Assembly: GCF_001570545.1 (NCBI RefSeq) | Contig: NZ_BBXD01000014.1 | Coordinates: 62,001-126,000 of the forward strand | DNA length: 64,000 nucleotides | Origin: Herbidospora mongoliensis | Lineage (GTDB): Bacteria > Actinomycetota > Actinomycetes > Streptosporangiales > Streptosporangiaceae | Reading direction: 5' to 3' | Shown here: positions 56,334-64,000 of the stretch, in pieces | Position numbering within the stretch: the first letter of the stretch is position 1 | How the letters are laid out: every line of letters starts with the position of its first letter | Translations under genes and position numbers: made by a program | Notes under the pieces: model-generated | The model's database searches: none | What the model saw: the letters and a program-made list of their open reading frames with translations, nothing else | What the model was told of the DNA's origin: nothing

Positions 56334-56699
56334 CTAGTTGCGGGACTTGCCGGCGTACCAGTCTTCGAAACCGTTCTCCACGACGCTGATCAGCAGGTCG
56401 TCGTTGCGGATGCCGAGGTCGGCCAGGTTCTTCGCGATCAGGTCGAACGTCGCCCACTTGGTCGTCACGTCGTACATGTGGACCATCTGGATCTGGACGC
56501 TGATCAGGTCGCGGCGGTCGACGCCGTTGTACCCGGGGTCGGCGACGAGCTCGCCGGGGGCGTGCGTGCGGAAGATCTGGAACTTGTCGGTCGGGTCCAT
56601 CCCGAGCCCGTCGACCAGTGCCTGATGGACTCCTTCGCTGATCTGCGGGCCGAGCCGTTCGGCGAGGGAACGGTCAAGGTCGATCTGCACGAGGGGCAC
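56334..56699 (-). CDS. Tautomerase superfamily protein
   Basis: 121-residue protein beginning fMet-Pro-Leu-Val, so Pro2 becomes the N-terminal catalytic base expected of 4-oxalocrotonate tautomerase/MSAD-like enzymes. Contains two beta-alpha-beta halves (VQIDLDRSLAERLGPQISEGVHQALV and ISVQIQMVHMYDVTTKWATFDLIAKNLADLG). GTG start with AAGGAG eight bases upstream. First gene of the leftward catabolic operon. It could isomerise an unsaturated keto acid from the pentose pathway (inference). Confidence 0.85.
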   Translation of the reverse strand: MPLVQIDLDRSLAERLGPQISEGVHQALVDGLGMDPTDKFQIFRTHAPGELVADPGYNGVDRRDLISVQIQMVHMYDVTTKWATFDLIAKNLADLGIRNDDLLISVVENGFEDWYAGKSRN

Positions 56700-56713
56700 T
56701 GGGACTCCTTAAA

Positions 56714-56739
56714 GAAAGTTTCGGGAATTATCCGAAACT
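56714..56739. promoter_or_regulatory. Operator-like repeat upstream of the lactonase operon
   Basis: GAAAGTTTCG (56714-56723) overlaps the larger inverted repeat AGTTTCGG-N7-CCGAAACT (56717-56739). It lies 15-40 bases before the tautomerase start. A similar GAAGTTTCG sits at 56797-56805 inside the LacI 3' end. Likely target of the adjacent LacI regulator. Confidence 0.7.
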
Positions 56740-56780
56740 CCGATCGTTCGGTGACAACGTAGAGCCGTCTTTCCGGGACG

Positions 56781-57827
56781 TCAAGGCTGTTTCGAGGAAG
56801 TTTCGGGCGGCGCACAGGTGCTGTCCCTGATCACCAGGCTGGTGGAGAGCTCCAGCCGCAACGGCTCCCCGGCGGGGTACTCGGCTTCCAGCACGTTGCG
56901 GACCGCCAGCACCGCCATCTGCGCCAGGGGCTGGCGGATCGTGGTGAGTTTCGGCGCCGTCCACTCGCAGACCTCGGTGTCGTCGAAGCCGACCACGCTG
57001 AGGTCGTCGGGCACCCGCATGCCCCGCAGCCGCACCTCCTCGTACACCCCGGCCGCCTGCTGGTCGGACGCGGCGAACACGGCGGTGGGAGGTTCGGGCA
57101 GGTCAAGCAGCTCGGAGGCGCCGCGTCTGCCGCTCTCCGGGTAGAAGTCGCCGGGCCTGATCAGGCACTCGTCGACGGGCAGGCCGGCCCGGCGCAGCGC
57201 GGCGCGGTAGCCGTCGAGGCGCTCCAGGCTGCACGGTATGCCGTCGGGTCCGGTGATCATGCCGATCCGCCGGTGGCCGAGGCCGATCAGGTGCTCGGTG
57301 GCCGCGAATCCGCCGGCCCAGTTGGTGGCGCCGATCGTCGGGATGTCCTTGTCGTAGCCGCCGACCTGGTCGATGACGACGAACGGCGCGTCGAGCGTCC
57401 GCAGCCGGGCCGCGGACAGATGCTGGGTCCCCGACCCGACCAGGACCACCCCGTCGGTGTGCCGGGAGGCGAGGGCCGACAGCCACTCGCGTGGATTCGC
57501 CTGCCGGTCGTGCGTCACGGTCAGCACCAGCCGAGCGCCCAGCCGGTAGGCCTCCTGCTCGGCGCCGCGCAGGAGTTCACTGGCCCAGGCGGTGTCCAAC
57601 TCGGTGATCACGAAGTCGACCAGACCTACTTTGCGTGGCTCTGACCTGGTCCTTCGCTGGTAGCCTGTGGCCTCCAGCGCGGTCTGCACGCGTTGGCGGG
57701 TGGCTGGGCCAACGGCGTCACGGCCGTTGAGCACCTTGCTCACGGTCGGCACGGATACGCCCGCCTCCGCGGCGACCATCGCGATGGTCACCCGTTCGGT
57801 ACGGCTGGCTGCGGCCCGCTTCGGCAC
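56781..57827 (-). CDS. LacI family transcriptional regulator of the sugar operons
   Basis: 348 residues. [30 protein letters not shown] and a sugar-binding domain (ITELDTAWASELLRGAEQEA, VVGFDDTEVCEWTAPKLTTIRQP). GTG start. Placed between the leftward lactonase operon and the rightward transporter operon, with GAAA-N-TTTC sites on both sides and 31 bases before its own start, so it probably regulates both and itself. Paralogue of the LacI gene downstream of the dehydratase. A xylan-linked BxlR/XylR-like role is inferred. Confidence 0.9.
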   Translation of the reverse strand: MPKRAAASRTERVTIAMVAAEAGVSVPTVSKVLNGRDAVGPATRQRVQTALEATGYQRRTRSEPRKVGLVDFVITELDTAWASELLRGAEQEAYRLGARLVLTVTHDRQANPREWLSALASRHTDGVVLVGSGTQHLSAARLRTLDAPFVVIDQVGGYDKDIPTIGATNWAGGFAATEHLIGLGHRRIGMITGPDGIPCSLERLDGYRAALRRAGLPVDECLIRPGDFYPESGRRGASELLDLPEPPTAVFAASDQQAAGVYEEVRLRGMRVPDDLSVVGFDDTEVCEWTAPKLTTIRQPLAQMAVLAVRNVLEAEYPAGEPLRLELSTSLVIRDSTCAPPETSSKQP

Positions 57828-58205
57828 GACACCTCATCATGCGTAGATTCGATTTGTCGAAACTTTCTATCACCGTAGCACCGGCAGGGTCGGTGTCGTC
57901 CAGAGCGGTGGTGAACTGCGAAAACTCGGATGTATTCGCAGGCCGGCGCTGCTGTGGGGCTTCGGCGAGGGGCTACGCAAGATCCAGAGTTTCGAAACTC
58001 AACGGAAACAATTTAGCCCAAATTCTTGACACTGTAGAGAGCGCGGTGTTTGTCTCTTGCCAGACCGCTTTCGAAACTTTCGGAGTTTTCGGAAGCCTTG
58101 CCTGATCCGGCTCTCGTCGTTCGGTCGAATCCGTCGACAGTTCTCACAGGGTGCGGAACGGCGTCAGTACCACGGTGCGTGCCTATCACGCGCAAGGAGA
58201 GACAC
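57828..58205. promoter_or_regulatory. Divergent control region of LacI and the right-hand transporter
   Basis: Contains CGAAACTTTC (57858-57867), the perfect 14-bp palindrome GAGTTTCGAAACTC (57987-58000) and CGAAA-C-TTTCG (58072-58082). A TTGACA box (58026-58031) lies between the second and third sites but no good -10 follows at normal spacing. AAGGAGAG precedes the lipoprotein ATG. No gene of its own is supported. Confidence 0.7.
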
Positions 58206-59597
58206 ATGCTGGGATCTTCGCGAATCTGGAAGCGACGTCCCCTCGGGTTCGCCGCCGCGATCATGAGCGGTGCGCTGGTGCTCGCCGGATGCGCCGGTGG
58301 AGGTACACCGGCGCAGAACGGCGCCCAGGGTGCGGACCAGGGGCCCGCCGACTCGGGCGAGGTCAGCTGGTGGGGATGGACGCCCGACCAGGCGCCCGCC
58401 GATGCGTACATCAAGGCCTTCAACAAGGTCTACCCCAATATCAAGGTCACCTTTAAGAAGCTCACCATCGACGGCTACGACGCGGCCATCCGCCCCGCGC
58501 TCGCCTCGTCGGTCGGCCCGGACGTCTTCGACGTCGCCCCGGGCGCGGCCAACGGCTCCGTGGACATCTACGGCGTCAACGCCCTCGACCTGAAGCCCGC
58601 CGTGGAGAAGGTGCTGGGCGCCGACTGGGAGTCGAAACTGGCCCCCATCGGTGTGTCCAGCCTGAAGAACGGCGACAAGCTCGCCGCCCTGTCGGTCGGT
58701 TCGGTGTTCTCCGGGACGATCTGGGTCAACAAGGACCTGTTCGACAAGTACAACCTGCAGCCGCCCACCAACTACGACGAGTGGAAGAAGGTCTGCGAGA
58801 CCTTCAAGGCCAACAACGTCGGATGTTTCGTCCAGGGCGCGGCCCAGACCGCCTTCAACGAGGACACCCTGCAGGCGATCTCCAACAACGTCCAGCCGGG
58901 CGTGTGGGTCAAGGCCATCGCCGGTGAGGTCCCGTGGACCGACCCGACGATCGTCAAGGCGCTGACCCTGTGGAAGGGCCTGTTCGACGACGGGATCATG
59001 CAGGAGGGCGCCCTCGGCACCCAGCAGTACCCCGACGCCAACAACGGCTTCATGTCCGGCAAGTACGCCATGGTCATGATGGGCAGCTGGTACATGCAGT
59101 ACTCGACCGTCGAGGGCATGACCGCGGCCATCTCGGGCGCCGGTGTGGCCGACCCCAAGCCGTTCACCCAGCTCCCGATCCGCTTCCCCGACATCGCCGG
59201 CACCGGCAACGTCGGCGGCGTCTACGGTGACGCCGACTTCGGCCTGGCCGTGAACCAGAAGTCGAAGAACATCGCCGCCGCCACGACCTTCGCCACCTGG
59301 CTCGGCACCTCCACCGAAGGCCAGCAGGTCGTCGCGGACGTCCTCAACGACATCCCCGCCCTCGTCACCTCGCAGCCCAACTGGGACACCGTCAAGCTGG
59401 TCAACCCCGAGGTGCAGAAGCCCGCTCTCGAGCAGCTGATCGCCGACGCCGGCAAGTCGTCCGAGCCGCGTCTGGCGACCGTCGTCGCCGACCTGCAGAC
59501 CGCGATCGGCGTCGCGTCCACCACGGTGGCGGCCGGTGATGCCACACCGGAAGAGGCCGCGGCCACCCTGCAGGAAACCGCCTCCAAGATCCAGTAA
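58206..59597 (+). CDS. Sugar-binding lipoprotein of an ABC importer
   Basis: 463-residue solute-binding protein, family 1. Signal peptide with lipobox LAGC (Cys about residue 28). Typical features: WWGWTPDQAPADAYIKAFNKVYPNIKVTFK, and the C-terminal helices (ATTFATWLGTSTEGQQVVADVLNDIPA). AAGGAGA lies six bases before the ATG, which is 52 codons into the longer frame. First gene of an operon with two permeases and a GH5 hydrolase; probably binds a beta-linked oligosaccharide such as xylo- or cello-oligosaccharides. Confidence 0.92.
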   Translation: MLGSSRIWKRRPLGFAAAIMSGALVLAGCAGGGTPAQNGAQGADQGPADSGEVSWWGWTPDQAPADAYIKAFNKVYPNIKVTFKKLTIDGYDAAIRPALASSVGPDVFDVAPGAANGSVDIYGVNALDLKPAVEKVLGADWESKLAPIGVSSLKNGDKLAALSVGSVFSGTIWVNKDLFDKYNLQPPTNYDEWKKVCETFKANNVGCFVQGAAQTAFNEDTLQAISNNVQPGVWVKAIAGEVPWTDPTIVKALTLWKGLFDDGIMQEGALGTQQYPDANNGFMSGKYAMVMMGSWYMQYSTVEGMTAAISGAGVADPKPFTQLPIRFPDIAGTGNVGGVYGDADFGLAVNQKSKNIAAATTFATWLGTSTEGQQVVADVLNDIPALVTSQPNWDTVKLVNPEVQKPALEQLIADAGKSSEPRLATVVADLQTAIGVASTTVAAGDATPEEAAATLQETASKIQ

Positions 59598-59615
59598 CCC
59601 CCGAGGACGGAACCC

Positions 59616-60566
59616 TTGACCTCCACGACCACATCGAAGACCGGGCGCCGTCCTTCCGGTCACTCCGCTCCGGGCCGCAAGGCCCGGAGCGGGGCGACCC
59701 GCCCATCCGGCCTTCCCTGGATCCTGCCCGCGTTCGTCTTCGTGGTCGGAATCCTCTACTACTGCATCGGCGAGACCGGGTATCTCTCGACTCTCGACTG
59801 GGACGGCGTCAACCCCAACCCGACCCCCGTGGGCTTCGACAACTACACGAAGCTCTTCCAGGACCCGATCTTCTACCAGGCCATCTGGCACACCGTCGTC
59901 TTCTTCATCGTGACGTTCGCGGCGCAGACGGCCCTCGGGTTCGGCTTCGCGGCGCTGCTCCACTCGAAGATCAAGCTCGGCACCCTCTACAAGGTGATCG
60001 TGTTCACCCCGGTGATCATCGCCCCGGCGACGATGGCGCCGGTGTTCCGGCAGATGTTCGCCGCCGACGGCCAGCTGAACTGGTTCCTCGACCACATCGG
60101 CCTGAGCTTCCTCTCTCAGCCCTGGCTGGCGCAGTCGAGCACGGCGATGCCGGTGATCATGTTCATCACCGTCTGGAACTTCACCGGTCTGACCTTCATC
60201 CTCTATTACGCGGCGATGGGCCAGATCGACCCGGAGATCCTCGAGGCGGCCCGGACCGACGGCGCCAGCAACTTCCGCACCCTGATCAGCATCGTGTGGC
60301 CGGGAGTGCGCGGGACGACGGTGGCCCTGGCCATGCTGGGCGTCATCGGCGCGCTGAAGACGTTCGACGTGCCCTACCTGGTGACGATCGGCGGCCCCAA
60401 CTACGCCACCGAGTTCCTCGGCACCTACATCTACCGCATGAGCATCCCCAGCGCCCACGTCGGCTACGGCGCCGCGCTGTCGGTCATGCTGCTCATCCTG
60501 GCCCTGCTCGGCGCGATCTTCGTCGCGGTCCGCGCCAACCGGAAGGACGGTGACACCGGTGTTTGA
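59616..60566 (+). CDS. Carbohydrate ABC transporter permease (MalF type)
   Basis: 316-residue membrane subunit with a basic cytoplasmic N-terminus, six predicted helices, and permease loop EAARTDGASNFRTLISIVWPG at about residue 210. TTG start with GAGGACGG upstream. Overlaps the next permease gene by 17 bases. No ATPase gene lies in this operon either. Confidence 0.92.
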   Translation: MTSTTTSKTGRRPSGHSAPGRKARSGATRPSGLPWILPAFVFVVGILYYCIGETGYLSTLDWDGVNPNPTPVGFDNYTKLFQDPIFYQAIWHTVVFFIVTFAAQTALGFGFAALLHSKIKLGTLYKVIVFTPVIIAPATMAPVFRQMFAADGQLNWFLDHIGLSFLSQPWLAQSSTAMPVIMFITVWNFTGLTFILYYAAMGQIDPEILEAARTDGASNFRTLISIVWPGVRGTTVALAMLGVIGALKTFDVPYLVTIGGPNYATEFLGTYIYRMSIPSAHVGYGAALSVMLLILALLGAIFVAVRANRKDGDTGV

Positions 60567-61347
60567 GGCCCGCCGGGTGCCGACGAAACTGCTGCTCCAG
60601 CTTCTCGTCACCCTCCTGACCATCCCCTACCTGTTCCCTTTGGTCGTCATGGTCCAGGGATCGCTGTCGGGTGAAGGATGGGGCAACTACCGCGCGGTGT
60701 TGGAGGTCGGCGCCATCGGCACGTTCTTCAAGAGCAGCGTCATCATCTCCGCCGCCACGATCGTCATCACGCTCACCCTGACGATGCTGGCCTCCTTCGG
60801 GTTCTCCAAGTTGCGCATCCGCAACAAGGAGGTCTTCTTCTGGATGATCCTGGCCGCGCTGACGCTGCCCGAGGTCGTCCTGCTCACCCCGCTGTTCGCC
60901 ACCACCCTGGCGATCGGCGTGTACGACACGTACTGGGCGGTCATCCTGCCCCTCGCCGCGCTGCAGATCCCGTTCACCGTGCTGATCGCCCGCCGCTTCG
61001 TCGACGGGGTGCCGGACGCGCTGTTCGACGCCGCCCGCATCGACGGCGCCAGCACGTGGATCGCCTTCCGCTCCATCGTCCTGCCGATGACGCGGCCGAT
61101 CGCCGCGGCGATCGTGGTGCTGACCCTGATCGGTTCGTGGAACTCCTACCTGCTGCCGCTGGTCCTCATCCAGGACCCGGCCCAGCAGACGGTGACGCTG
61201 CTGCCGCAGTTCTTCGTCAGCCAGTTCAGCAACGACCAGACCAAGGTCCTGGCCAGCGCGGTCATCACGGCGATCCCCGAGATCATCGCCTACCTCTGCC
61301 TCCAGGGACTCTTCGAGCGCGGCCTGTCCGCAGGCGCCATCAAGTAA
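60550..61347 (+). CDS. Carbohydrate ABC transporter permease (MalG type)
   Basis: 265-residue membrane subunit with six helices and loop DAARIDGASTWIAFRSIVLPM near residue 158, C-terminus GLSAGAIK typical of the family. GTG start inside the upstream gene's end, indicating translational coupling. Completes the importer apart from the shared ATPase. Confidence 0.93.
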   Translation: MTPVFEARRVPTKLLLQLLVTLLTIPYLFPLVVMVQGSLSGEGWGNYRAVLEVGAIGTFFKSSVIISAATIVITLTLTMLASFGFSKLRIRNKEVFFWMILAALTLPEVVLLTPLFATTLAIGVYDTYWAVILPLAALQIPFTVLIARRFVDGVPDALFDAARIDGASTWIAFRSIVLPMTRPIAAAIVVLTLIGSWNSYLLPLVLIQDPAQQTVTLLPQFFVSQFSNDQTKVLASAVITAIPEIIAYLCLQGLFERGLSAGAIK

Positions 61348-61362
61348 AGGAATCCGTTTAAC

Positions 61363-62733
61363 ATGACCTTCCTCCGGGTCGAAGGACGCCAGATCGTCGA
61401 CGAGTCGGGCGCCCCCATCCGCCTGCGCGGCGTCGCGGTCGGCGGCTGGCTCAACATGGAGAACTTCATCACCGGCTACGCGGCCAACGAGGCGCTGATG
61501 CGCAGCACGGTGCGCGAGGTCCTCGGCGACGAGCGCTACGAACTGTTCTTCGACCGCCTGCTGACCGCGTTCTTCAACGAGGACGACGCGAAGCTGCTGG
61601 CCGAGATGGGCATGAACTGCGTCCGCCTCCCGGTCAACTACCGCCACTTCGAAGACGACGAGCGGCCCTTCGAGTTCAAGACCGAGGGCTTCAAGCACCT
61701 CGACCGGGCCGTTGCGGCCTGCGCGAAGCACGGCATCTACACCGTGATCGACCTGCACGCCCTGCCCGGCTCGCAGAACCACCACTGGCACTCCGACAAC
61801 ATCACCCACCGCCCCCTGTTCTGGGACCACCCCCACTTCCAGGACCGCGTGGTCAAGATGTGGGAGCACATCGCCGAGCACTACAAGGACAACCCCTGGG
61901 TGGCCGGCTACAACCCGATCAACGAGCCCGCCGACGAGTCGCGCAAGGTGGTCGGCCCCGTCTACACCCGCCTGGTCAACGCCATCCGCGCCATCGACGA
62001 CCGGCACATCCTCTTCCTGGACGGCAACACCTACTCCACCGAGTTCGACGTCTTCGACGAGCCGTGGGGCAACACGGTGTACGCCGCCCACGACTACGCC
62101 GCCCCTGGCCTGGGCGGCGGCGGCCCCTACCCGGGCGACACCGCCGGGAAGCACTGGGACAAGTCCACCCTCGAAGAGAAGTACGCCGAGCGCACCGAAT
62201 ACAGCAACCGCACCGGCACCCCCGTGTGGGTCGGCGAGTTCGGCCCGATCTACACCGGCTCCGAGCCCCGCGACGCCGAGCTCCGCCAGCTGCTGGCCGA
62301 CCAGCTGGAGATCTTCAAGCGCGACGACGCCGGCTGGTCGATCTGGATGTACAAGGACCTGGGCCGCCAGGGCCTGGTCATGGTGCGCCCCGACTCCCCG
62401 TACCTGAAGCGCTTCGGTGACTTCGTCGCCAAGAAGGTGCGCCTGGGCGCCGACCAGTGGGGGAGCGACGGCAAGGGAGTCGCCGAGGTCACCGGCCCCT
62501 ACTACAAGATGATCGCCGAGGAGTTCCCCGGCTTCGACCCCTACCCCTGGGGCCAGTACGACTGGGTCCGCACCCTGCTGCTCAACCTGACGGTGGCCCA
62601 GCCGCTGGCGTATGAGTACGCCGAACTCTTCCGCGGCCTGTCGGACGACGAGCTGATCGAGCTGGCCGACTCGTTCGCCCTGGTCAACTGCGACGTGCGC
62701 ACCACCCTGCGCGACCAGCTGATCGAGGGCTGA
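61363..62733 (+). CDS. Cytoplasmic GH5 family glycoside hydrolase
   Basis: 456 residues, no signal peptide. GH5 barrel with acid/base Glu in NPINEPADE and nucleophile Glu in VWVGEFGPI, plus LRGVAVGGWLN, NCVRLPVNY and TVIDLHALPGSQN. The cytoplasmic location and operon position (15 bases after the permease) suggest it cuts oligosaccharides after import. The substrate may be a beta-glucan or xylo-oligosaccharide; GH5 is too broad to decide. AAAGGA is 10 bases upstream. Confidence 0.88.
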   Translation: MTFLRVEGRQIVDESGAPIRLRGVAVGGWLNMENFITGYAANEALMRSTVREVLGDERYELFFDRLLTAFFNEDDAKLLAEMGMNCVRLPVNYRHFEDDERPFEFKTEGFKHLDRAVAACAKHGIYTVIDLHALPGSQNHHWHSDNITHRPLFWDHPHFQDRVVKMWEHIAEHYKDNPWVAGYNPINEPADESRKVVGPVYTRLVNAIRAIDDRHILFLDGNTYSTEFDVFDEPWGNTVYAAHDYAAPGLGGGGPYPGDTAGKHWDKSTLEEKYAERTEYSNRTGTPVWVGEFGPIYTGSEPRDAELRQLLADQLEIFKRDDAGWSIWMYKDLGRQGLVMVRPDSPYLKRFGDFVAKKVRLGADQWGSDGKGVAEVTGPYYKMIAEEFPGFDPYPWGQYDWVRTLLLNLTVAQPLAYEYAELFRGLSDDELIELADSFALVNCDVRTTLRDQLIEG

Positions 62734-62737
62734 CAGC

Positions 62738-62773
62738 TTCAGGGCCGAGACGGGGAAACGTCTCGGCCCTGAA
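62738..62773. terminator. Bidirectional terminator between convergent genes
   Basis: TTCAGGGCCGAGACG (62738-62752) pairs perfectly with CGTCTCGGCCCTGAA (62759-62773): 15 bp, six-base loop. Sits between the GH5 stop and the stop of the leftward gene. The stem's A/T ends give short U-runs in both directions. Confidence 0.9.
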
Positions 62774-62778
62774 AACCA

Positions 62779-64000
62779 CTACCTGATCTCGTACGCCCGG
62801 ATGACCGTCTCGGTGAACGCGTTGTCGTCCACGTCGGCGGCCTTCACCCGCAGCGAGGCGAACCGCGCGCTGTGGGGGTGCCGGACCTCCGCGCTCCAGG
62901 TGCCGCGGCCCGTCTCGCGCACCTTCGCGTCCTGCCAGGTGCGTCCGTCGTCGTAGGAGACCTCCAGGCTCGGCGTCCGCACCTTGAGGTCAGGCGAGCC
63001 CTGCTGGCGCTCGACCCGCAACGGGATGGTGAACTTGCCCTCGGGGGCGCGGTTGCGGTCGTCCAGGTCCGGGCCGATCCTGACCGCCAGCAGCGGCAGG
63101 ACCGAGCGTTCGCCCTGCTCGGGGGTCTTGGAGCGGAACGTCCACTCGGCGCTGACCTTGGTGGATAGCTTCGTCATCGCCGCCGGGCGGTCCGCGCTCA
63201 GCGTGAACCGGTAGCGGCTCTCCTTCTTCTCCGCGGGGACCTCGATGTTGCCCGGCAGGTAGTCGCCGGTCGTGAAGATCTCCTTGCCGTCGCGGAGGAG
63301 GGTGGCGCGCGGGTGCTCGTACTCGCCGTAGGAATAATGTCCCGGTACGGAGTCCTCGAACAGCGCGGTCGCGAACTGGAGCAGGTTCTCCTCACGCCAC
63401 GAGTAGTCGCCGCCGGGGTTCAGCGACGCGCCGAAGACGCCGGAGTTCCAGCGTTCCGAGGTGCGCTGCCCGGCTCGGTAGGTGGTCTTCTCGCCGAAGA
63501 AGAACTGGTTGACGTCGTCGAAGCCCTCCAACGCCTTGTACTGGATGAACGAGGGGTACCAGGCGGTGTCACCGGGCGTGTAGTACTCGGTCCGGCGGAA
63601 CGGCAGCGGGAAGTTCGCCACCCTTCCGTAGGGCATCCAGGCCAGTTCCGTCCCGTACAGGACGGGCAGGGCGAACCGCTCGCCGAACTTGGCGGCCTGC
63701 TGGGTGGCGTACGTCGAGGTGACCTCGGCGAGATCGCCGTTGGCCGGGCGGTAGCCGGGGTCGGCGGGGATGCCGGGTTCGGCCTTCATCAGGTGGTAGA
63801 AGTACGGGCTGGCGTCGTATCCGTCGCCGTTCGGCCTGGCCCACTGCGTCCACCGGTAGTAGGCGAACTTCTTGCTGACCATCCGGCCCGACGGGATGGC
63901 CTTGACGCCCTCGACGCGGGCACCGTCGCGGGCCAGGTCGAGGTCCACGCCCAGAGGCTGCTGGCCGTCCATGATCTGGAGCAGGCCGACCAGGCCGAAG
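62779..64000 (-). CDS. C-terminal part of a large secreted protein, possibly an S8 peptidase
   Basis: About 407 codons visible; the reading frame stays open to the right edge (residues before the internal ATG read FGLVGLLQI), so the listed internal ATG is unlikely to be the true start. Content is beta-rich with repeated Tyr/Trp motifs (YYRWTQWARPNGD, GTWSAEVRHPHSARFASLRVKAADVDDNAFTETVIRAYEI), like C-terminal regions of large actinomycete subtilisin-type peptidases. The catalytic domain is outside the window, so this call is tentative. Confidence 0.6.
   Translation of the reverse strand, partial: FGLVGLLQIMDGQQPLGVDLDLARDGARVEGVKAIPSGRMVSKKFAYYRWTQWARPNGDGYDASPYFYHLMKAEPGIPADPGYRPANGDLAEVTSTYATQQAAKFGERFALPVLYGTELAWMPYGRVANFPLPFRRTEYYTPGDTAWYPSFIQYKALEGFDDVNQFFFGEKTTYRAGQRTSERWNSGVFGASLNPGGDYSWREENLLQFATALFEDSVPGHYSYGEYEHPRATLLRDGKEIFTTGDYLPGNIEVPAEKKESRYRFTLSADRPAAMTKLSTKVSAEWTFRSKTPEQGERSVLPLLAVRIGPDLDDRNRAPEGKFTIPLRVERQQGSPDLKVRTPSLEVSYDDGRTWQDAKVRETGRGTWSAEVRHPHSARFASLRVKAADVDDNAFTETVIRAYEIR

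Noticed and set aside
56797-56805. GAAGTTTCG inside the LacI coding end as an extra operator
   Set aside because: It is within coding sequence and is a poorer match; noted only as a possible auxiliary site.
58164-60623. 819-residue minus-strand frame opposite the lipoprotein and permease
   Set aside because: Composition is a shadow and it crosses a real promoter region and two real genes.

Overview
The window is very GC-rich DNA with GTG and TTG starts, LacI/ANTAR/WYL/GntR-TetR regulators and secreted hydrolases ending in CBM13 (ricin-B type) lectin domains on Ser-Pro linkers. This points to a filamentous actinomycete, plausibly the Streptosporangiales (inferred from gene style only). No rRNA, tRNA, CRISPR array, prophage or insertion sequence was seen.

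Left part (1-15.2 kb): a xylan locus. A Gfo/Idh/MocA oxidoreductase (cut by the left edge) and a LacI regulator face an oligosaccharide importer (two LplB/YtcP-type permeases, a binding lipoprotein and a DUF624 membrane protein, no ATPase). Four secreted enzymes follow: a CE15 glucuronoyl esterase, a CE4 deacetylase, a remarkable fusion of a PQQ-type quinoprotein beta-propeller with a GH10 xylanase, and a GH30 xylanase. All four end in nearly identical CBM13 domains. Together they could break lignin-xylan esters, deacetylate xylan, cut the backbone, possibly oxidise sugars or partners, and import the products.

Middle part (15.2-45.2 kb): mostly housekeeping and regulatory genes. They include a membrane desaturase with its own ferredoxin reductase, a UBP-type zinc finger, a second desaturase and a LysR regulator. 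Next come a GAF-ANTAR pair with a STAS protein, a DUF5685 protein with a 20-cysteine tail, an I36-like inhibitor, an M14 carboxypeptidase, and YdeI/VOC genes facing a WYL regulator. Then come an ECF sigma factor fused to a zinc anti-sigma-like motif, a membrane helix and an external domain; a secreted carboxylesterase; an ABC-2 exporter with its two-component system; a large LuxR regulator; TetR and GntR-TetR regulators; and a small RTX-like secreted protein.

Right part (45.2-64 kb): sugar catabolism. One operon encodes a zinc alcohol dehydrogenase, an SDR that resembles D-xylose dehydrogenase, and an IlvD/Edd sugar-acid dehydratase, followed by a LacI gene. A second, leftward set encodes a tautomerase, an NAD-dependent epimerase-like protein, an SMP-30 lactonase, an aldo-keto reductase, a GH3 glycosidase and a Gfo/Idh oxidoreductase. 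Its LacI gene faces a rightward operon with a binding lipoprotein, two permeases and a cytoplasmic GH5 hydrolase. The gene set fits non-phosphorylating oxidation of pentoses (sugar to lactone to acid to 2-keto-3-deoxy acid).

Variants of a GAAA-N-TTTC palindrome lie upstream of the importer, the xylanase cluster, the xylose-oxidation operon, the lactonase operon, the LacI gene itself and the right-hand transporter. This suggests that one LacI-type regulator ties most of the locus into a single hemicellulose regulon.
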